A DNA stretch of 64,000 nt, from contig NC_014666.1 in the NCBI RefSeq assembly GCF_000166135.1, positions 5,394,001 through 5,458,000 of the forward strand. The letters run 5' to 3'. Source of the DNA: Pseudofrankia inefficax. GTDB taxonomy: Bacteria; Actinomycetota; Actinomycetes; Frankiales; Frankiaceae. This document shows positions 8,086-15,911 of the stretch, piece after piece; the first letter of the stretch is position 1; the number at the start of each line of letters is the position of its first letter. Under the pieces are notes generated by a model. It was not told where the DNA came from. It saw nothing but the letters and a program-made list of their open reading frames with translations, and searched no databases. A program made the translations under genes and the position numbers.

Positions 8086-10161
8086 GTGACGAGCGAGCCG
8101 CGCCGGCCTCCGGTGCCCGCGCCCGCCGGTCCGAGCCGGTTCGGCTCAGCGTTCGGCGTGGCCAGGCCGCGCGGGCGGCTGCGGTTGGCGGTCGTCAGCG
8201 CGCTCGCGTTCGCCGTGCCGCTGACCGTGGGCCAGCTCGCCGGACGGCTGGAGTACGGGCTGCTGGCGACGTTCGGCGCGTTCACCGCCGCCTACTTCCC
8301 GGACGCGGCGCTGGCGTTCCGAGCGCGGGCACTGCCGCTCGTCGGGCTCGGCCTCGCCGGCTCCGCGGCGATCGGCGTGGCGGTGGCGGGAGCCAGCTGG
8401 ACGATCGCCGTGGGCATCTCCGTGCTGGCGGCCGTCGCGACGCTGCTCGTCCGCGCGTTCGACGTGCCCGCTCCCGGGGCCTACCCGTTCGTCATCAGCT
8501 GCGCCGTGGCCACGCAGCTTCCGGAGGACGTCGAGCGGACCGGGGAGCGGGTGGCGCTCACGCTGGCCGGCGCGGCCTTCGCCTGGCTGCTCGCGATGGC
8601 CGTGGCACTTCCGGATCGGCACGGGCCGGCGCGGCGGGCGGCCGGGACGGCGCTGACCCGCCTCGCCGACATGCTGGAGGCGATCGGCACGCCGGACTAC
8701 GACTCCGCCCGCCACGACGCCGCGCAGGCGCTGCGGCATCTCAGGACGGTGCTGCGGGAGGGCTCCGGGCAGGGCCGGAGCAGACAGGCCCTGTCGGTGG
8801 TGGCGTTCGGGGCCCAGCACGTGTTCGACGCGGCGGTCTCCCTGGTGACGGTGACCCGCGACCCCGTGGCACCGGTGTTCCCGGAGGCTCTGCGCGAGCT
8901 GGCCGCCGGGATCCAGGTCGGTGCCGGTGGGACCATCGCCGACCTGGGCGACCCCGCGGGTACCGACCTCCCGGACGCGCCGGACGCGGCCGCGCGGGCC
9001 CGGTCGGCGCTGCGGCTGGCCGTCGCCGGGCTGGCCGAGCCGGGGGCGGCCGGGCCGGGGGCTGCCGCGCCGACGGCCGCGCCGCTGCCCGCCGTCCGGG
9101 CGGAGTGGGGCCGGCGGCTGGACCGGGACTCGCTGGCCTGGCCGCTGGCCGCCCGGGCGGGACTGGCCGGGCTCGTCGCGGCGGCGCTGGCGATCGCCGC
9201 CGGGGTGGAGCATCCCTACTGGGCCCCGGCCGCCGCCGCCACCGTGGTGCAGGGCTCGACCGTCCGCGCCGCGGGCCGGCGGTCCCTGCAGCGGGCCGCG
9301 GGGACGGCCCTCGGAGCGCTCGTCGCGCTGGGCATCCTCAGCGTGCAGCTGCCCGTCTGGTGGCTCATCGCCATGATCGCGGTGCTGGAGGGCGGCGCCC
9401 AGGTCCTCATGGCGGCGAACTACGGCCTGGCCACGGTTCTCGTCACCCCGCTCGCCCTCATCCTGGTGGAGTTCGCCAGGCCGGGCACGCCGCCGTCGGA
9501 GCTGGTCGCGCCACGCCTGCTGGACACGCTGCTCGGCTGCGTCGTCGGTCTCGTCGTCGTCCTGTCGCTGTGGCCGCACGCCGCCGAGCGCAGGCTGCCG
9601 CGGGCGCTCGCGGACTCCCTCGACGCGACCGGCGACCTGCTCGTCCTTCGGCTCGCCGCGAACGGTACGGGCCCAGCTGGCCGTGTGGGCACGGCCGACG
9701 GCACGGGCACAGCCGACGGTCTGGAGGCGGACCGCGGTGTCGGCGCGGCGCAGGCCGGTCCTGAGGCGGAGCTCGCCGCCGCCCGTGAGCGGCTGGAGAT
9801 GGCCCTTGCCCGGATGACCGCGCTGCACGCCGACGCCGAGGACGAGCAGCTGCGCGGACGGCGGACCGCGGATCTGCTCTGGCCCGCCGTGGTCGCGGCC
9901 CGCCGGCTCGGCTATCTCGTGCTGGCCGCGCCGGCGGGCCTGCATGGTCCGGCGCCGGCAGGGCTGGCCCGGGTGAGTGCCGCGTTCCAGGCCTGCGCGG
10001 ACGCGGTGACGAGCGGTCCGCAGCCGGCCGAGGACCTGGTCGGCGCCCTGCCCACCTTCGTCCCGCTGCGGACCGAGTTCGCCGCCTGCGCCGACGCGGT
10101 ACGGGCCGCCCGGACGGCCGGAGCGCTGCCACCGCCCAGTCGCCGGTCCCGCCAGGCCTGA
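8086..10161 (+). CDS. FUSC-family (aromatic acid/fusaric-acid-resistance type) membrane protein
   Basis: About 691 residues with two hydrophobic blocks of several helices, one near residues 30-180 (LEYGLLATFGAFTAAYFPDA) and one near 370-510 (VEHPYWAPAAAATVVQG, AGTALGALVALGIL). Hydrophilic regions separate and follow them. This is the double-block layout of the FUSC/ArAE efflux family, which exports aromatic acids or other amphipathic compounds. A Gly/Thr/Ala-rich low-complexity stretch lies near residues 525-550. The start is uncertain: GTG 8086 is used, but GTG 7987 is in frame. The gene ends just before a dispersed inverted repeat. Confidence 0.8.
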   Translation: MTSEPRRPPVPAPAGPSRFGSAFGVARPRGRLRLAVVSALAFAVPLTVGQLAGRLEYGLLATFGAFTAAYFPDAALAFRARALPLVGLGLAGSAAIGVAVAGASWTIAVGISVLAAVATLLVRAFDVPAPGAYPFVISCAVATQLPEDVERTGERVALTLAGAAFAWLLAMAVALPDRHGPARRAAGTALTRLADMLEAIGTPDYDSARHDAAQALRHLRTVLREGSGQGRSRQALSVVAFGAQHVFDAAVSLVTVTRDPVAPVFPEALRELAAGIQVGAGGTIADLGDPAGTDLPDAPDAAARARSALRLAVAGLAEPGAAGPGAAAPTAAPLPAVRAEWGRRLDRDSLAWPLAARAGLAGLVAAALAIAAGVEHPYWAPAAAATVVQGSTVRAAGRRSLQRAAGTALGALVALGILSVQLPVWWLIAMIAVLEGGAQVLMAANYGLATVLVTPLALILVEFARPGTPPSELVAPRLLDTLLGCVVGLVVVLSLWPHAAERRLPRALADSLDATGDLLVLRLAANGTGPAGRVGTADGTGTADGLEADRGVGAAQAGPEAELAAARERLEMALARMTALHADAEDEQLRGRRTADLLWPAVVAARRLGYLVLAAPAGLHGPAPAGLARVSAAFQACADAVTSGPQPAEDLVGALPTFVPLRTEFAACADAVRAARTAGALPPPSRRSRQA

Positions 10162-10203
10162 GCGATCAGCCCGACGCCCCCGGAATCCCCATGGTCCGGG
10201 GCG

Positions 10204-10278
10204 TGATCGCTAGTTTGGCCCTCGAATGGTCGCGCCAAGGCCGGATTCACGACCGCGAGAGGGCCAAAACGGCGATCA
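10204..10278. repeat. 75-bp dispersed inverted repeat, copy 1
   Basis: Left arm 10204-10232 and right arm 10250-10278 are 29 bases each and complementary at about 22 positions. The outermost bases are TGATCGC and GGCGATCA. It lies between the convergent FUSC and SDR genes, and its right tip supplies the TGA stop of the SDR at 10276. Related copies are at 30629-30702 and 61996-62070. Confidence 0.8.
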
Positions 10279-11070
10279 AGGAGCCGCGGGCTTGCCCGTC
10301 TTCTCGGCGCCCATCCCGGAATAGCCGATGGAGTAGCCGCCATCCACGGGCATCAGCAGGCCCGTGACGTACGAGGCCTCGTCGCTCGCCAGGAACAGGG
10401 CGGCCGCGGCGACCTCGTTCGACAGGCCCCAGCGGTCCATCGGGATGCCCGGGAGGCGGTAGACCCCGGGCGGCGGCTCGGGCGACACCTTCGACATCGC
10501 CACGAGGCCGGTCCAGATCGTGCCGGGGCAGACCGCGTTCACCCTGATGTTGTCGTCGGCGTAGTCGAGGGCCGCGGCTTTCGTCAGCTGGTTCACGCCG
10601 GCTTTGGCCGCCCCGTAGACCCCGTGGTTCTTGAAGCCGACGACCGCCGTCGCCGACGAGATGTTGACGATCGAGCCGCCGCCACCGGCGTCGCGCATCG
10701 CGATGATGCCGTATTTCATGCAGAAGAAGACACCTCGGAGATTCACCCCGTGCACGCGGTCCCAGTCCGCGGTGGTCTGCTCGTGTAACGGCCTCAACTT
10801 GCCGCCGAACCCGGCGTTGTTCACGAGGACGTCGATCCGGCCGAACGCGTCCCGCGCCGTCGTCATCAGCCGCCGGACGTCCGCCTCGTCGCCGACGTCC
10901 GCCTGGACCCCGACCGCCGCAGGGCCGATCTCGGCGGCGACCTCGACCGCCCGGCCGCTGACGCTGGCGCAGACGACGTTCGCCCCTTCGGCCGCGAACC
11001 GGTGCGCTATCGCCTTGCCGATTCCCGAACCCGCTCCCGTGATGACCGCGACCTTGTCCTTCAGACGCAT
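10276..11070 (-). CDS. SDR-family oxidoreductase
   Basis: A 264-residue short-chain dehydrogenase with TGAGSGIG cofactor loop, NNAG, catalytic Ser in NISSA, YGAAK, and the tail VTGLLMPVDGGYSIG. The ATG at 11070 follows GGGAGG at good spacing and is preferred over an upstream in-frame start. It lies 61 bp downstream of the GntR gene on the same strand and probably ends the minus-strand catabolic run that begins with the monooxygenase. Its stop codon lies inside the tip of the inverted repeat. Substrate unknown. Confidence 0.87.
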   Translation of the reverse strand: MRLKDKVAVITGAGSGIGKAIAHRFAAEGANVVCASVSGRAVEVAAEIGPAAVGVQADVGDEADVRRLMTTARDAFGRIDVLVNNAGFGGKLRPLHEQTTADWDRVHGVNLRGVFFCMKYGIIAMRDAGGGGSIVNISSATAVVGFKNHGVYGAAKAGVNQLTKAAALDYADDNIRVNAVCPGTIWTGLVAMSKVSPEPPPGVYRLPGIPMDRWGLSNEVAAAALFLASDEASYVTGLLMPVDGGYSIGYSGMGAEKTGKPAAP

Positions 11071-11131
11071 GCATGCCTCCCTGGCTCCGTCATGTCCGCC
11101 CGTCGGCTGGGCCGTAGGGAGGTATCGCCTT

Positions 11132-11806
11132 TCAGTCGCCGTCCGGCAGGGGAGGCGCGACAACGGTCCGCATCATGACCGCCCGGGCATTACGGAGATG
11201 GGCGGTCATCACCGCCGTGGCCCACTGCGGGTCACCGGCGCGCATGGCGGCGACGATCTCGACGTGGTGTGCCAGGCTTCGCCGCATCGACGCGTCGTCA
11301 TAGGCGTGGAAGTTCCGCATGATGACCGGCGCCCGGACCGCTCCCGCCAGCGCCGCGGCGAACGCCGGCGCGCCGGCAAGCTCCACCAGCCGCCCGTGGA
11401 ATGCGGTGTTCAGTGGTATCAGGGCATCCAGATCCTGGTCCTGCCCCGGCAGGCCGACCGCCAACATCCGGGTGGCGAGGCCGTCCAGCTCGGCGATGTC
11501 CGCCTCGCCGGCCAGGTCCGTGGCCAGTCCGGTCAGCCGTGGCTCCAGCGTCGAGCGCAGCTCGAACACGCCTTCCAGCTCGTCCGACGACCAGCTGGCC
11601 ACCCGGGCGCCCCGATTGGGCGGGAGCTCCACCAACGCCTCGGCGGCCAGCTGGCGCAACGCCTCCCGCACCGGCGTCCGGCTGACACCCAGCTGCTCGG
11701 CCAGCTCGGTCTCCGCCAGCCTCGCGCCGGGAGGAAACGTATTGTCGAGAATTAGCTCCCGCAGGACCTCAACCACGCGCCCGGTCGATGTCACCACCCG
11801 GGCCAC
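11132..11806 (-). CDS. GntR-family regulator, FadR/FCD subfamily
   Basis: A 224-residue regulator. The N-terminal winged helix-turn-helix contains ETELAEQLGVSRTPVREALR (residues about 35-54), followed by an all-helical FCD effector domain with the spaced histidines expected for metal-assisted acid binding (NTAFHGRLVEL, LAHHVEIVAAM). GTG 11806 follows GGAGG closely. It sits inside the minus-strand catabolic run between the CMD-like gene and an SDR. A 10-bp motif just upstream also occurs twice in the divergent control region at 18033-18105, so it may regulate itself and both flanking operons. Confidence 0.85.
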   Translation of the reverse strand: MARVVTSTGRVVEVLRELILDNTFPPGARLAETELAEQLGVSRTPVREALRQLAAEALVELPPNRGARVASWSSDELEGVFELRSTLEPRLTGLATDLAGEADIAELDGLATRMLAVGLPGQDQDLDALIPLNTAFHGRLVELAGAPAFAAALAGAVRAPVIMRNFHAYDDASMRRSLAHHVEIVAAMRAGDPQWATAVMTAHLRNARAVMMRTVVAPPLPDGD

Positions 11807-11859
11807 AATGCCTCCACTATGATGGCCGTCACGATCAGGCCACCGCCATTCATCCGGAA

Positions 11860-11869
11860 ATTGCACACA
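11860..11869 (-). promoter_or_regulatory. Candidate GntR operator half (TGTGTGCAAT)
   Basis: Reads TGTGTGCAAT on the minus strand, 54 bp upstream of the GntR start. It differs by one base from the two TGTATGCAAT copies at 18033 and 18096. GntR/FCD operators are often short dyads of the type TTGTATACAA. Candidate autoregulatory site. Confidence 0.35.
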
Positions 11870-11921
11870 TCCTATACGCGCCGCCAGGTGAAGGCAAGAA
11901 TCCTTTCGGGACGTGCCACCC

Positions 11922-12533
11922 TCATCGGGCCGCCGAGTCGGATCCGGTGGCTACGGGAAGATAAGGCGCGAGATCCGGTTCCGGCTCCACCGCGAACGAC
12001 CGAAGCGCGAAGGCCACCATTTCGTAGGTGCCCACGGTGAAGATGACGTCCATGAGCTGCCGCTCGTCGAACTCATGCGCGAGAACACTCCAGGTCTCGT
12101 CGCCCACCCTGGCGTCGGCGAGCAGCTCGTCCACCGCCCGCAGCAGGGAACGTTCCACCAGGCTCCAGCCGGGCGCGTCCGGCCCGTCGGGCACCCGGCG
12201 GATCTCCTCGTCCCGCAGGCCTGCGTCCCGCGCGAGAATGGTGTGCTGCGCCCATTCGTAGTCACATTTCCGGAGAGCCGCCACCCGGAGCACGAGAAGC
12301 TCCCGCTGCCGGGCCGAAAGTGTCGTTCCGTACAGGATGTGCCCGTTGAAGCTGAGGAATTCCCTGGTCAGCTCCGGATAGTGCGCCAGGGTGCCCAGCA
12401 GGTTGACGCCGGACTGGCCGCCGCCGCCGTCGGCGGCCTTGTCGCCGATGACGGCCGACCGGAAGTCGGCGATGAACGTCGTCAGCGCCGGGGGCCATTC
12501 CTCGGGCGGCATGGGCGATATGCGGGCCGTCAT
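11922..12533 (-). CDS. Carboxymuconolactone decarboxylase/AhpD-like protein
   Basis: A 203-residue all-helical protein of the carboxymuconolactone decarboxylase-like superfamily. The core is LSARQRELLVLRVAALRKCD followed by YEWAQH, the region that carries the conserved Cys-x5/6-His in this group. Only one Cys is present, so a CxxC peroxidase activity is unlikely; a lyase or hydrolase step on a small acid is more plausible. The ATG at 12533 follows AAGGAG. It is 25 bp downstream of an SDR and probably cotranscribed with the dioxygenase and TPP enzyme. Confidence 0.78.
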   Translation of the reverse strand: MTARISPMPPEEWPPALTTFIADFRSAVIGDKAADGGGGQSGVNLLGTLAHYPELTREFLSFNGHILYGTTLSARQRELLVLRVAALRKCDYEWAQHTILARDAGLRDEEIRRVPDGPDAPGWSLVERSLLRAVDELLADARVGDETWSVLAHEFDERQLMDVIFTVGTYEMVAFALRSFAVEPEPDLAPYLPVATGSDSAAR

Positions 12534-12558
12534 GGTCGACTCCTTTCGCCGTGCCTGG

Positions 12559-13302
12559 TCAGATGACCCGTCCACCGTTGATACCCAGGGACTGGCCAGT
12601 GATGTAGCCGGCCTCGTCGCTCGCCAGGAACGCGCAGGCGGCGGCGATGTCCTCGGGGCGCCCGATCCGGCCGACCGGGGTCTTCTCGATCTGCTGGTCG
12701 ACGTCGATGAAGCCCCGCTGCACCGTGTCGCGCAGCATCGGCGTGTCGATGAAGCCGGGCGGGATCGTGTTGACCGTGACGCCATACCGGGCGAACTCCA
12801 GCGCCAGCACCTTGCTGAGGCCCACCACGCCGGACTTCGCCGCCACGTAGCCGGCGAGACCGGGCGGTGGCCCGTAGACGCTCGACGACGAGATGTTGAT
12901 GATGCGGCCCCAGCCGTTCTCGATCATGTGGGGAAGGACGGCCTGGCAGCAGTCGAACGTTCCGGTGAGGTTGACGGCCAGCATCCGGTGCCAGGCCTCG
13001 GCGGTGGTCTCGAGGAACTTGTCCTCGACGGTCAGGCCGGCGTTGTTCACCAGGATCGTCGGCGGTCCCAGCCGGGCCAGCACCTCGTCGATCCCGGCGT
13101 CGATCCCGGCGCGGTCCGTCACGTCGACGGGTATCCCGATGGCCTTTCCCCCGGCCTTCTCGATCGATGCGGCCGCGGCCTTCGCCGCGTCGCCGCTGAG
13201 GTCGAAGACCGCCACCAGGGCTCCGTCGGCGGCCAGCCGCTGGCTGATGGCGCCGCCGATACCTGATCCGCCGCCGGTGACGATGGCCGTGCGCGCGCTC
13301 AT
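12559..13302 (-). CDS. SDR-family oxidoreductase (FabG-like)
   Basis: A 247-residue classical SDR with TGGGSGIG, NNAG, catalytic Ser in NISSSS, YVAAK and the C-terminal GYITGQSLGINGG. Length and motifs fit 3-hydroxyacyl- or 2-hydroxyacid-type dehydrogenases. Its ATG overlaps the TGA of the TauD-like gene in an ATGA, so translation is coupled and the two proteins probably act in sequence. Confidence 0.87.
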   Translation of the reverse strand: MSARTAIVTGGGSGIGGAISQRLAADGALVAVFDLSGDAAKAAAASIEKAGGKAIGIPVDVTDRAGIDAGIDEVLARLGPPTILVNNAGLTVEDKFLETTAEAWHRMLAVNLTGTFDCCQAVLPHMIENGWGRIINISSSSVYGPPPGLAGYVAAKSGVVGLSKVLALEFARYGVTVNTIPPGFIDTPMLRDTVQRGFIDVDQQIEKTPVGRIGRPEDIAAACAFLASDEAGYITGQSLGINGGRVI

Positions 13303-14126
13303 CTGATGGCTTCCTCTCCCGCGAGGGTCGTGCGGTGCATGCGGCGGGGCTGTGTCCGGTCGAAGGGACAGGCCCGGTGGACGAGGCCGAGGTTGTCCCA
13401 GATCACCAGGTCGCCGACCGACCAGGAATGGCGCAGCACCCGGTCCGGCGCCGTGCTGCGCCGTTCGAGGTCCGCCAGCAGCGCCCGGCTCTCCTCGACG
13501 TCCATGCCGATGACACGCGCCGCGCTCGCGCCGAACACCAGCGAGCGCCGGCCCGACTCGTGCTCCCAGACCAGCGGGTGCTCGCGGTCCTCCCACGAGG
13601 CCCAGTCCTCCAGCTGTTCGGGGGTCGGGTCCTGGTACGTCCGGCGCTGGATCGACTCGAAGGTATGCAGGATCCGCAACCCGGCGAACCGGTCCTTCTC
13701 CTCGTCCGAAAGAGCGTCGTAGGCCACGTAGGTGCTGGCGAACTCCGTCTCGCCGCCCTCGTCCGTGATCACCCGGGCACTCATCAGCGCGGCCTTCGCC
13801 GGGATGTCGTCCATCGAGCCGTCGAAGTGCCAGTGGTCGTTGCTGGGGAAGTACTGCGCGTTCGGGTTCGCCGGGTCGAAGCTGATCTCCATGACCTCCG
13901 GGCTGCGGTAGCCGGGAATCTGGGCCAGCCTCCCGAGCTTGCGGCCGAAGGCGATCTGCGCCTCGTCGTCGATGTTCAGCTCGCGGAACAGCAGCACGCC
14001 GTTCTCCTCGAGCGCCCGCAGGCACGCCGTCGGCAGGTCGTCGTCGTGGAGCATTCGGTCGACGTCGACGTCCACGACCTCCGCCCCGACGAACTCGCTC
14101 AGCCTCCTGGTCGCGATCACACTCAT
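13299..14126 (-). CDS. TauD/TfdA-family Fe(II)/2-oxoglutarate dioxygenase
   Basis: A 275-residue dioxygenase. The iron triad is visible as HFD (His and Asp of HxD, in SNDHWHFDGS) and a distal His in NLGLVHRACPFD, with downstream Arg residues that may bind 2-oxoglutarate. The family hydroxylates unactivated carbons or cleaves sulfonates and aryloxy acids. It begins 1 bp after the TPP enzyme stop and overlaps the next SDR, so it is embedded in an operon. The substrate is probably an intermediate in the monooxygenase/TPP enzyme pathway. Confidence 0.85.
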   Translation of the reverse strand: MSVIATRRLSEFVGAEVVDVDVDRMLHDDDLPTACLRALEENGVLLFRELNIDDEAQIAFGRKLGRLAQIPGYRSPEVMEISFDPANPNAQYFPSNDHWHFDGSMDDIPAKAALMSARVITDEGGETEFASTYVAYDALSDEEKDRFAGLRILHTFESIQRRTYQDPTPEQLEDWASWEDREHPLVWEHESGRRSLVFGASAARVIGMDVEESRALLADLERRSTAPDRVLRHSWSVGDLVIWDNLGLVHRACPFDRTQPRRMHRTTLAGEEAIR

Positions 14127-14127
14127 G

Positions 14128-15834
14128 TCAGTGCATTCCCTCCGCGTACCAGGTCCGGAACTCGCTGTAGTTCGGCATCTCCTCGGAGTTCGCCTTCGGG
14201 TCGACCACCACGTGGATGACGCCGGGCCGGCCGCTGCTGAACGCTCGTTTGATGGCGGGCGCGATGTCCTCCTCGCGCTCGACGTACTCGCCGTAGCAGC
14301 CGAAGCCCTCGGCGACCTTGTCGAGGCGGGTGTCCTTGCTCCAGTGCGTGCCTGTCTCCAGCGAGCCCTGGCCGAAGGTGCGCTTGTAGACGCCGACCTC
14401 CAGGCCCCAGGCGTAGTCGACGCTCACCACACAGACGAGCGGCAGGTTCAGCCTCGCGGCGGTCTCCAGCTCGGCGATGTGGAACTGGAACGACGAGTCC
14501 CCGGTGATCAGCATCGTGGGGCGTTTCCCGCCGTCCGCCACGGAGGCTCCGACGGCATAGGGAAGGCCGGTGCCCAGGTGGCCGAAGTTCTGGTTCCAGA
14601 TCACGTCGTGCGGCTTCGCCTGTGAGTAGGTCCAGCCGAAGATGGTGATGGCGCCGCCGTCCCGGACCATGATGCCGTCGGCCGGGAAGGCCTTGGTCGC
14701 CTCGACCATCAGGCGGGCCGGATGCACCGGGGACATGCCGGTCGGAGCGGTCTCGGCCAGCTCGGCGAGCCGGGCGGCGTCCTGCCGAATCCAGCCGTCA
14801 AGCTCGGGCGACGCGTTCCGCGGCGAGTCCTGGAGCGCCTCGACCAGCTGCGGGACGACCGCGCGCAGGTCACCGACGAGCGGCACGTCGATGGGACGGT
14901 TCACGCCGATCGCGGCGGGGTCCTGCTCGACGAGAATCCACGGGCGTTCCGCGTTCTTCGCGGCCCAGTGCTGACCTCGGCCGTAGTGGACCGGCTCCCC
15001 GATCTCCGTGCCGATCGCCAGGCACAGATCGGAGCTCACCACCGCCTCGACGGCCGCCGGCGAGAAGCCGTACGGGAACGTGCGGTCCTCCAGTCCGTGG
15101 ATGTACGAGGTGCCGCCCGACGTCTGAATGACCGGACAGGCCATCAGGTCGGCGAGCGCCTTCACCGATTCCGCGGCCCGGGCCGTGTGGACGCCGTGCC
15201 CGATCAGGAGAACTGGCTGCGTGGCCGCGCCGATGAGCCGCACGGCCTCGGCGATCCGGTCCGGGCCGGCCGTCTGGTCGACCAGGCGATAGGCCGATGG
15301 CGGCAGGGCCGGCGGTACGTCGAGGTCCTCCAGGATCACGTTCGACGGGTATTCGATGTAGACCGGTCCGGGTGTTCCCGTCAGCGCCCTGCGCAGGCCC
15401 TCGCGGATGACCTCGTCGGTCTGGTCCGCGTACTCGATGCTGGCGCAGTACTTCACCGAGGGCTCGAACAGCTCGGACTGCTTGACGAACTGGATCCGGC
15501 CGCGGCGGACCCGCTGCTCGGTGATGCGCGCGCGCTGGCCGCCCAGGAAGATGACCGGCGAGTGCTCGACCTGGGCACACATCATGGCGCCGGCCAGGTT
15601 CGCGACACCGGGGCCCAGCGTGCCGATGCAGACGGCGGCCTTCCCGGTCATCCGCGAGACGGCCTCGGCCATGAAGCCGGCGGCCTCCTCGTGATGCGGG
15701 GCCACGACGTTCCAGCCACGCTGCTCGGCGCACTGGAACATGTGCACGAAGTTCGGGTCCGGGATGCCGAAGATCGTATTGATGCCCTCCGCCTCGAAAA
15801 GCTGCAGGATGCGCTCGAAGACTTTTACCGACAT
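14128..15834 (-). CDS. Thiamine-diphosphate-dependent enzyme, acetolactate synthase/oxalyl-CoA decarboxylase-like
   Basis: A 568-residue three-domain TPP enzyme. The N-terminal PYR domain has the activating Glu in PHHEEAAGFMAEA, the central domain follows, and the C-terminal PP domain has GDSSFQFHIAELETA. The usual Asn-Asn at the end of the TPP/Mg motif is Val-Asp (VVSVDYAWG); the Asp could still bind the metal. No regulatory subunit is nearby and the neighbours are catabolic, so decarboxylation or lyase chemistry on a 2-oxo acid or acyl-CoA fits better than branched-chain amino acid synthesis. The ATG at 15834 lies 64 bp after the monooxygenase. Confidence 0.82.
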   Translation of the reverse strand: MSVKVFERILQLFEAEGINTIFGIPDPNFVHMFQCAEQRGWNVVAPHHEEAAGFMAEAVSRMTGKAAVCIGTLGPGVANLAGAMMCAQVEHSPVIFLGGQRARITEQRVRRGRIQFVKQSELFEPSVKYCASIEYADQTDEVIREGLRRALTGTPGPVYIEYPSNVILEDLDVPPALPPSAYRLVDQTAGPDRIAEAVRLIGAATQPVLLIGHGVHTARAAESVKALADLMACPVIQTSGGTSYIHGLEDRTFPYGFSPAAVEAVVSSDLCLAIGTEIGEPVHYGRGQHWAAKNAERPWILVEQDPAAIGVNRPIDVPLVGDLRAVVPQLVEALQDSPRNASPELDGWIRQDAARLAELAETAPTGMSPVHPARLMVEATKAFPADGIMVRDGGAITIFGWTYSQAKPHDVIWNQNFGHLGTGLPYAVGASVADGGKRPTMLITGDSSFQFHIAELETAARLNLPLVCVVSVDYAWGLEVGVYKRTFGQGSLETGTHWSKDTRLDKVAEGFGCYGEYVEREEDIAPAIKRAFSSGRPGVIHVVVDPKANSEEMPNYSEFRTWYAEGMH

Positions 15835-15857
15835 GCTCGCCCTCTCGTCCGGGTTCC

Positions 15858-15911
15858 GGCGGTCATCGCAGTTCCCGCGGTCATCGCAGTTCCGGCGGTC
15901 ACCGCAACGGG
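15858..15911. repeat. 18-bp tandem repeat, three units
   Basis: GGCGGTCATCGCAGTTCC at 15858-15875, CGCGGTCATCGCAGTTCC at 15876-15893 and a diverged third unit to 15911. It fills the gap between the TPP enzyme and the monooxygenase and runs into the latter's 3' end, supplying its stop codon. It looks like slippage-generated DNA. Confidence 0.75.

Noticed and set aside
8146-9945. A 599-codon minus-strand frame opposite the FUSC gene
   Set aside because: Antisense shadow rich in Arg, Gly and Gln with no domain; the plus strand has clear membrane-protein patterns.
12559-14025. Long fusion frame of the SDR with upstream sequence
   Set aside because: The upstream part is out of frame with, and overlaps, the clear TauD-like gene; the SDR start overlaps that gene's stop as ATGA.
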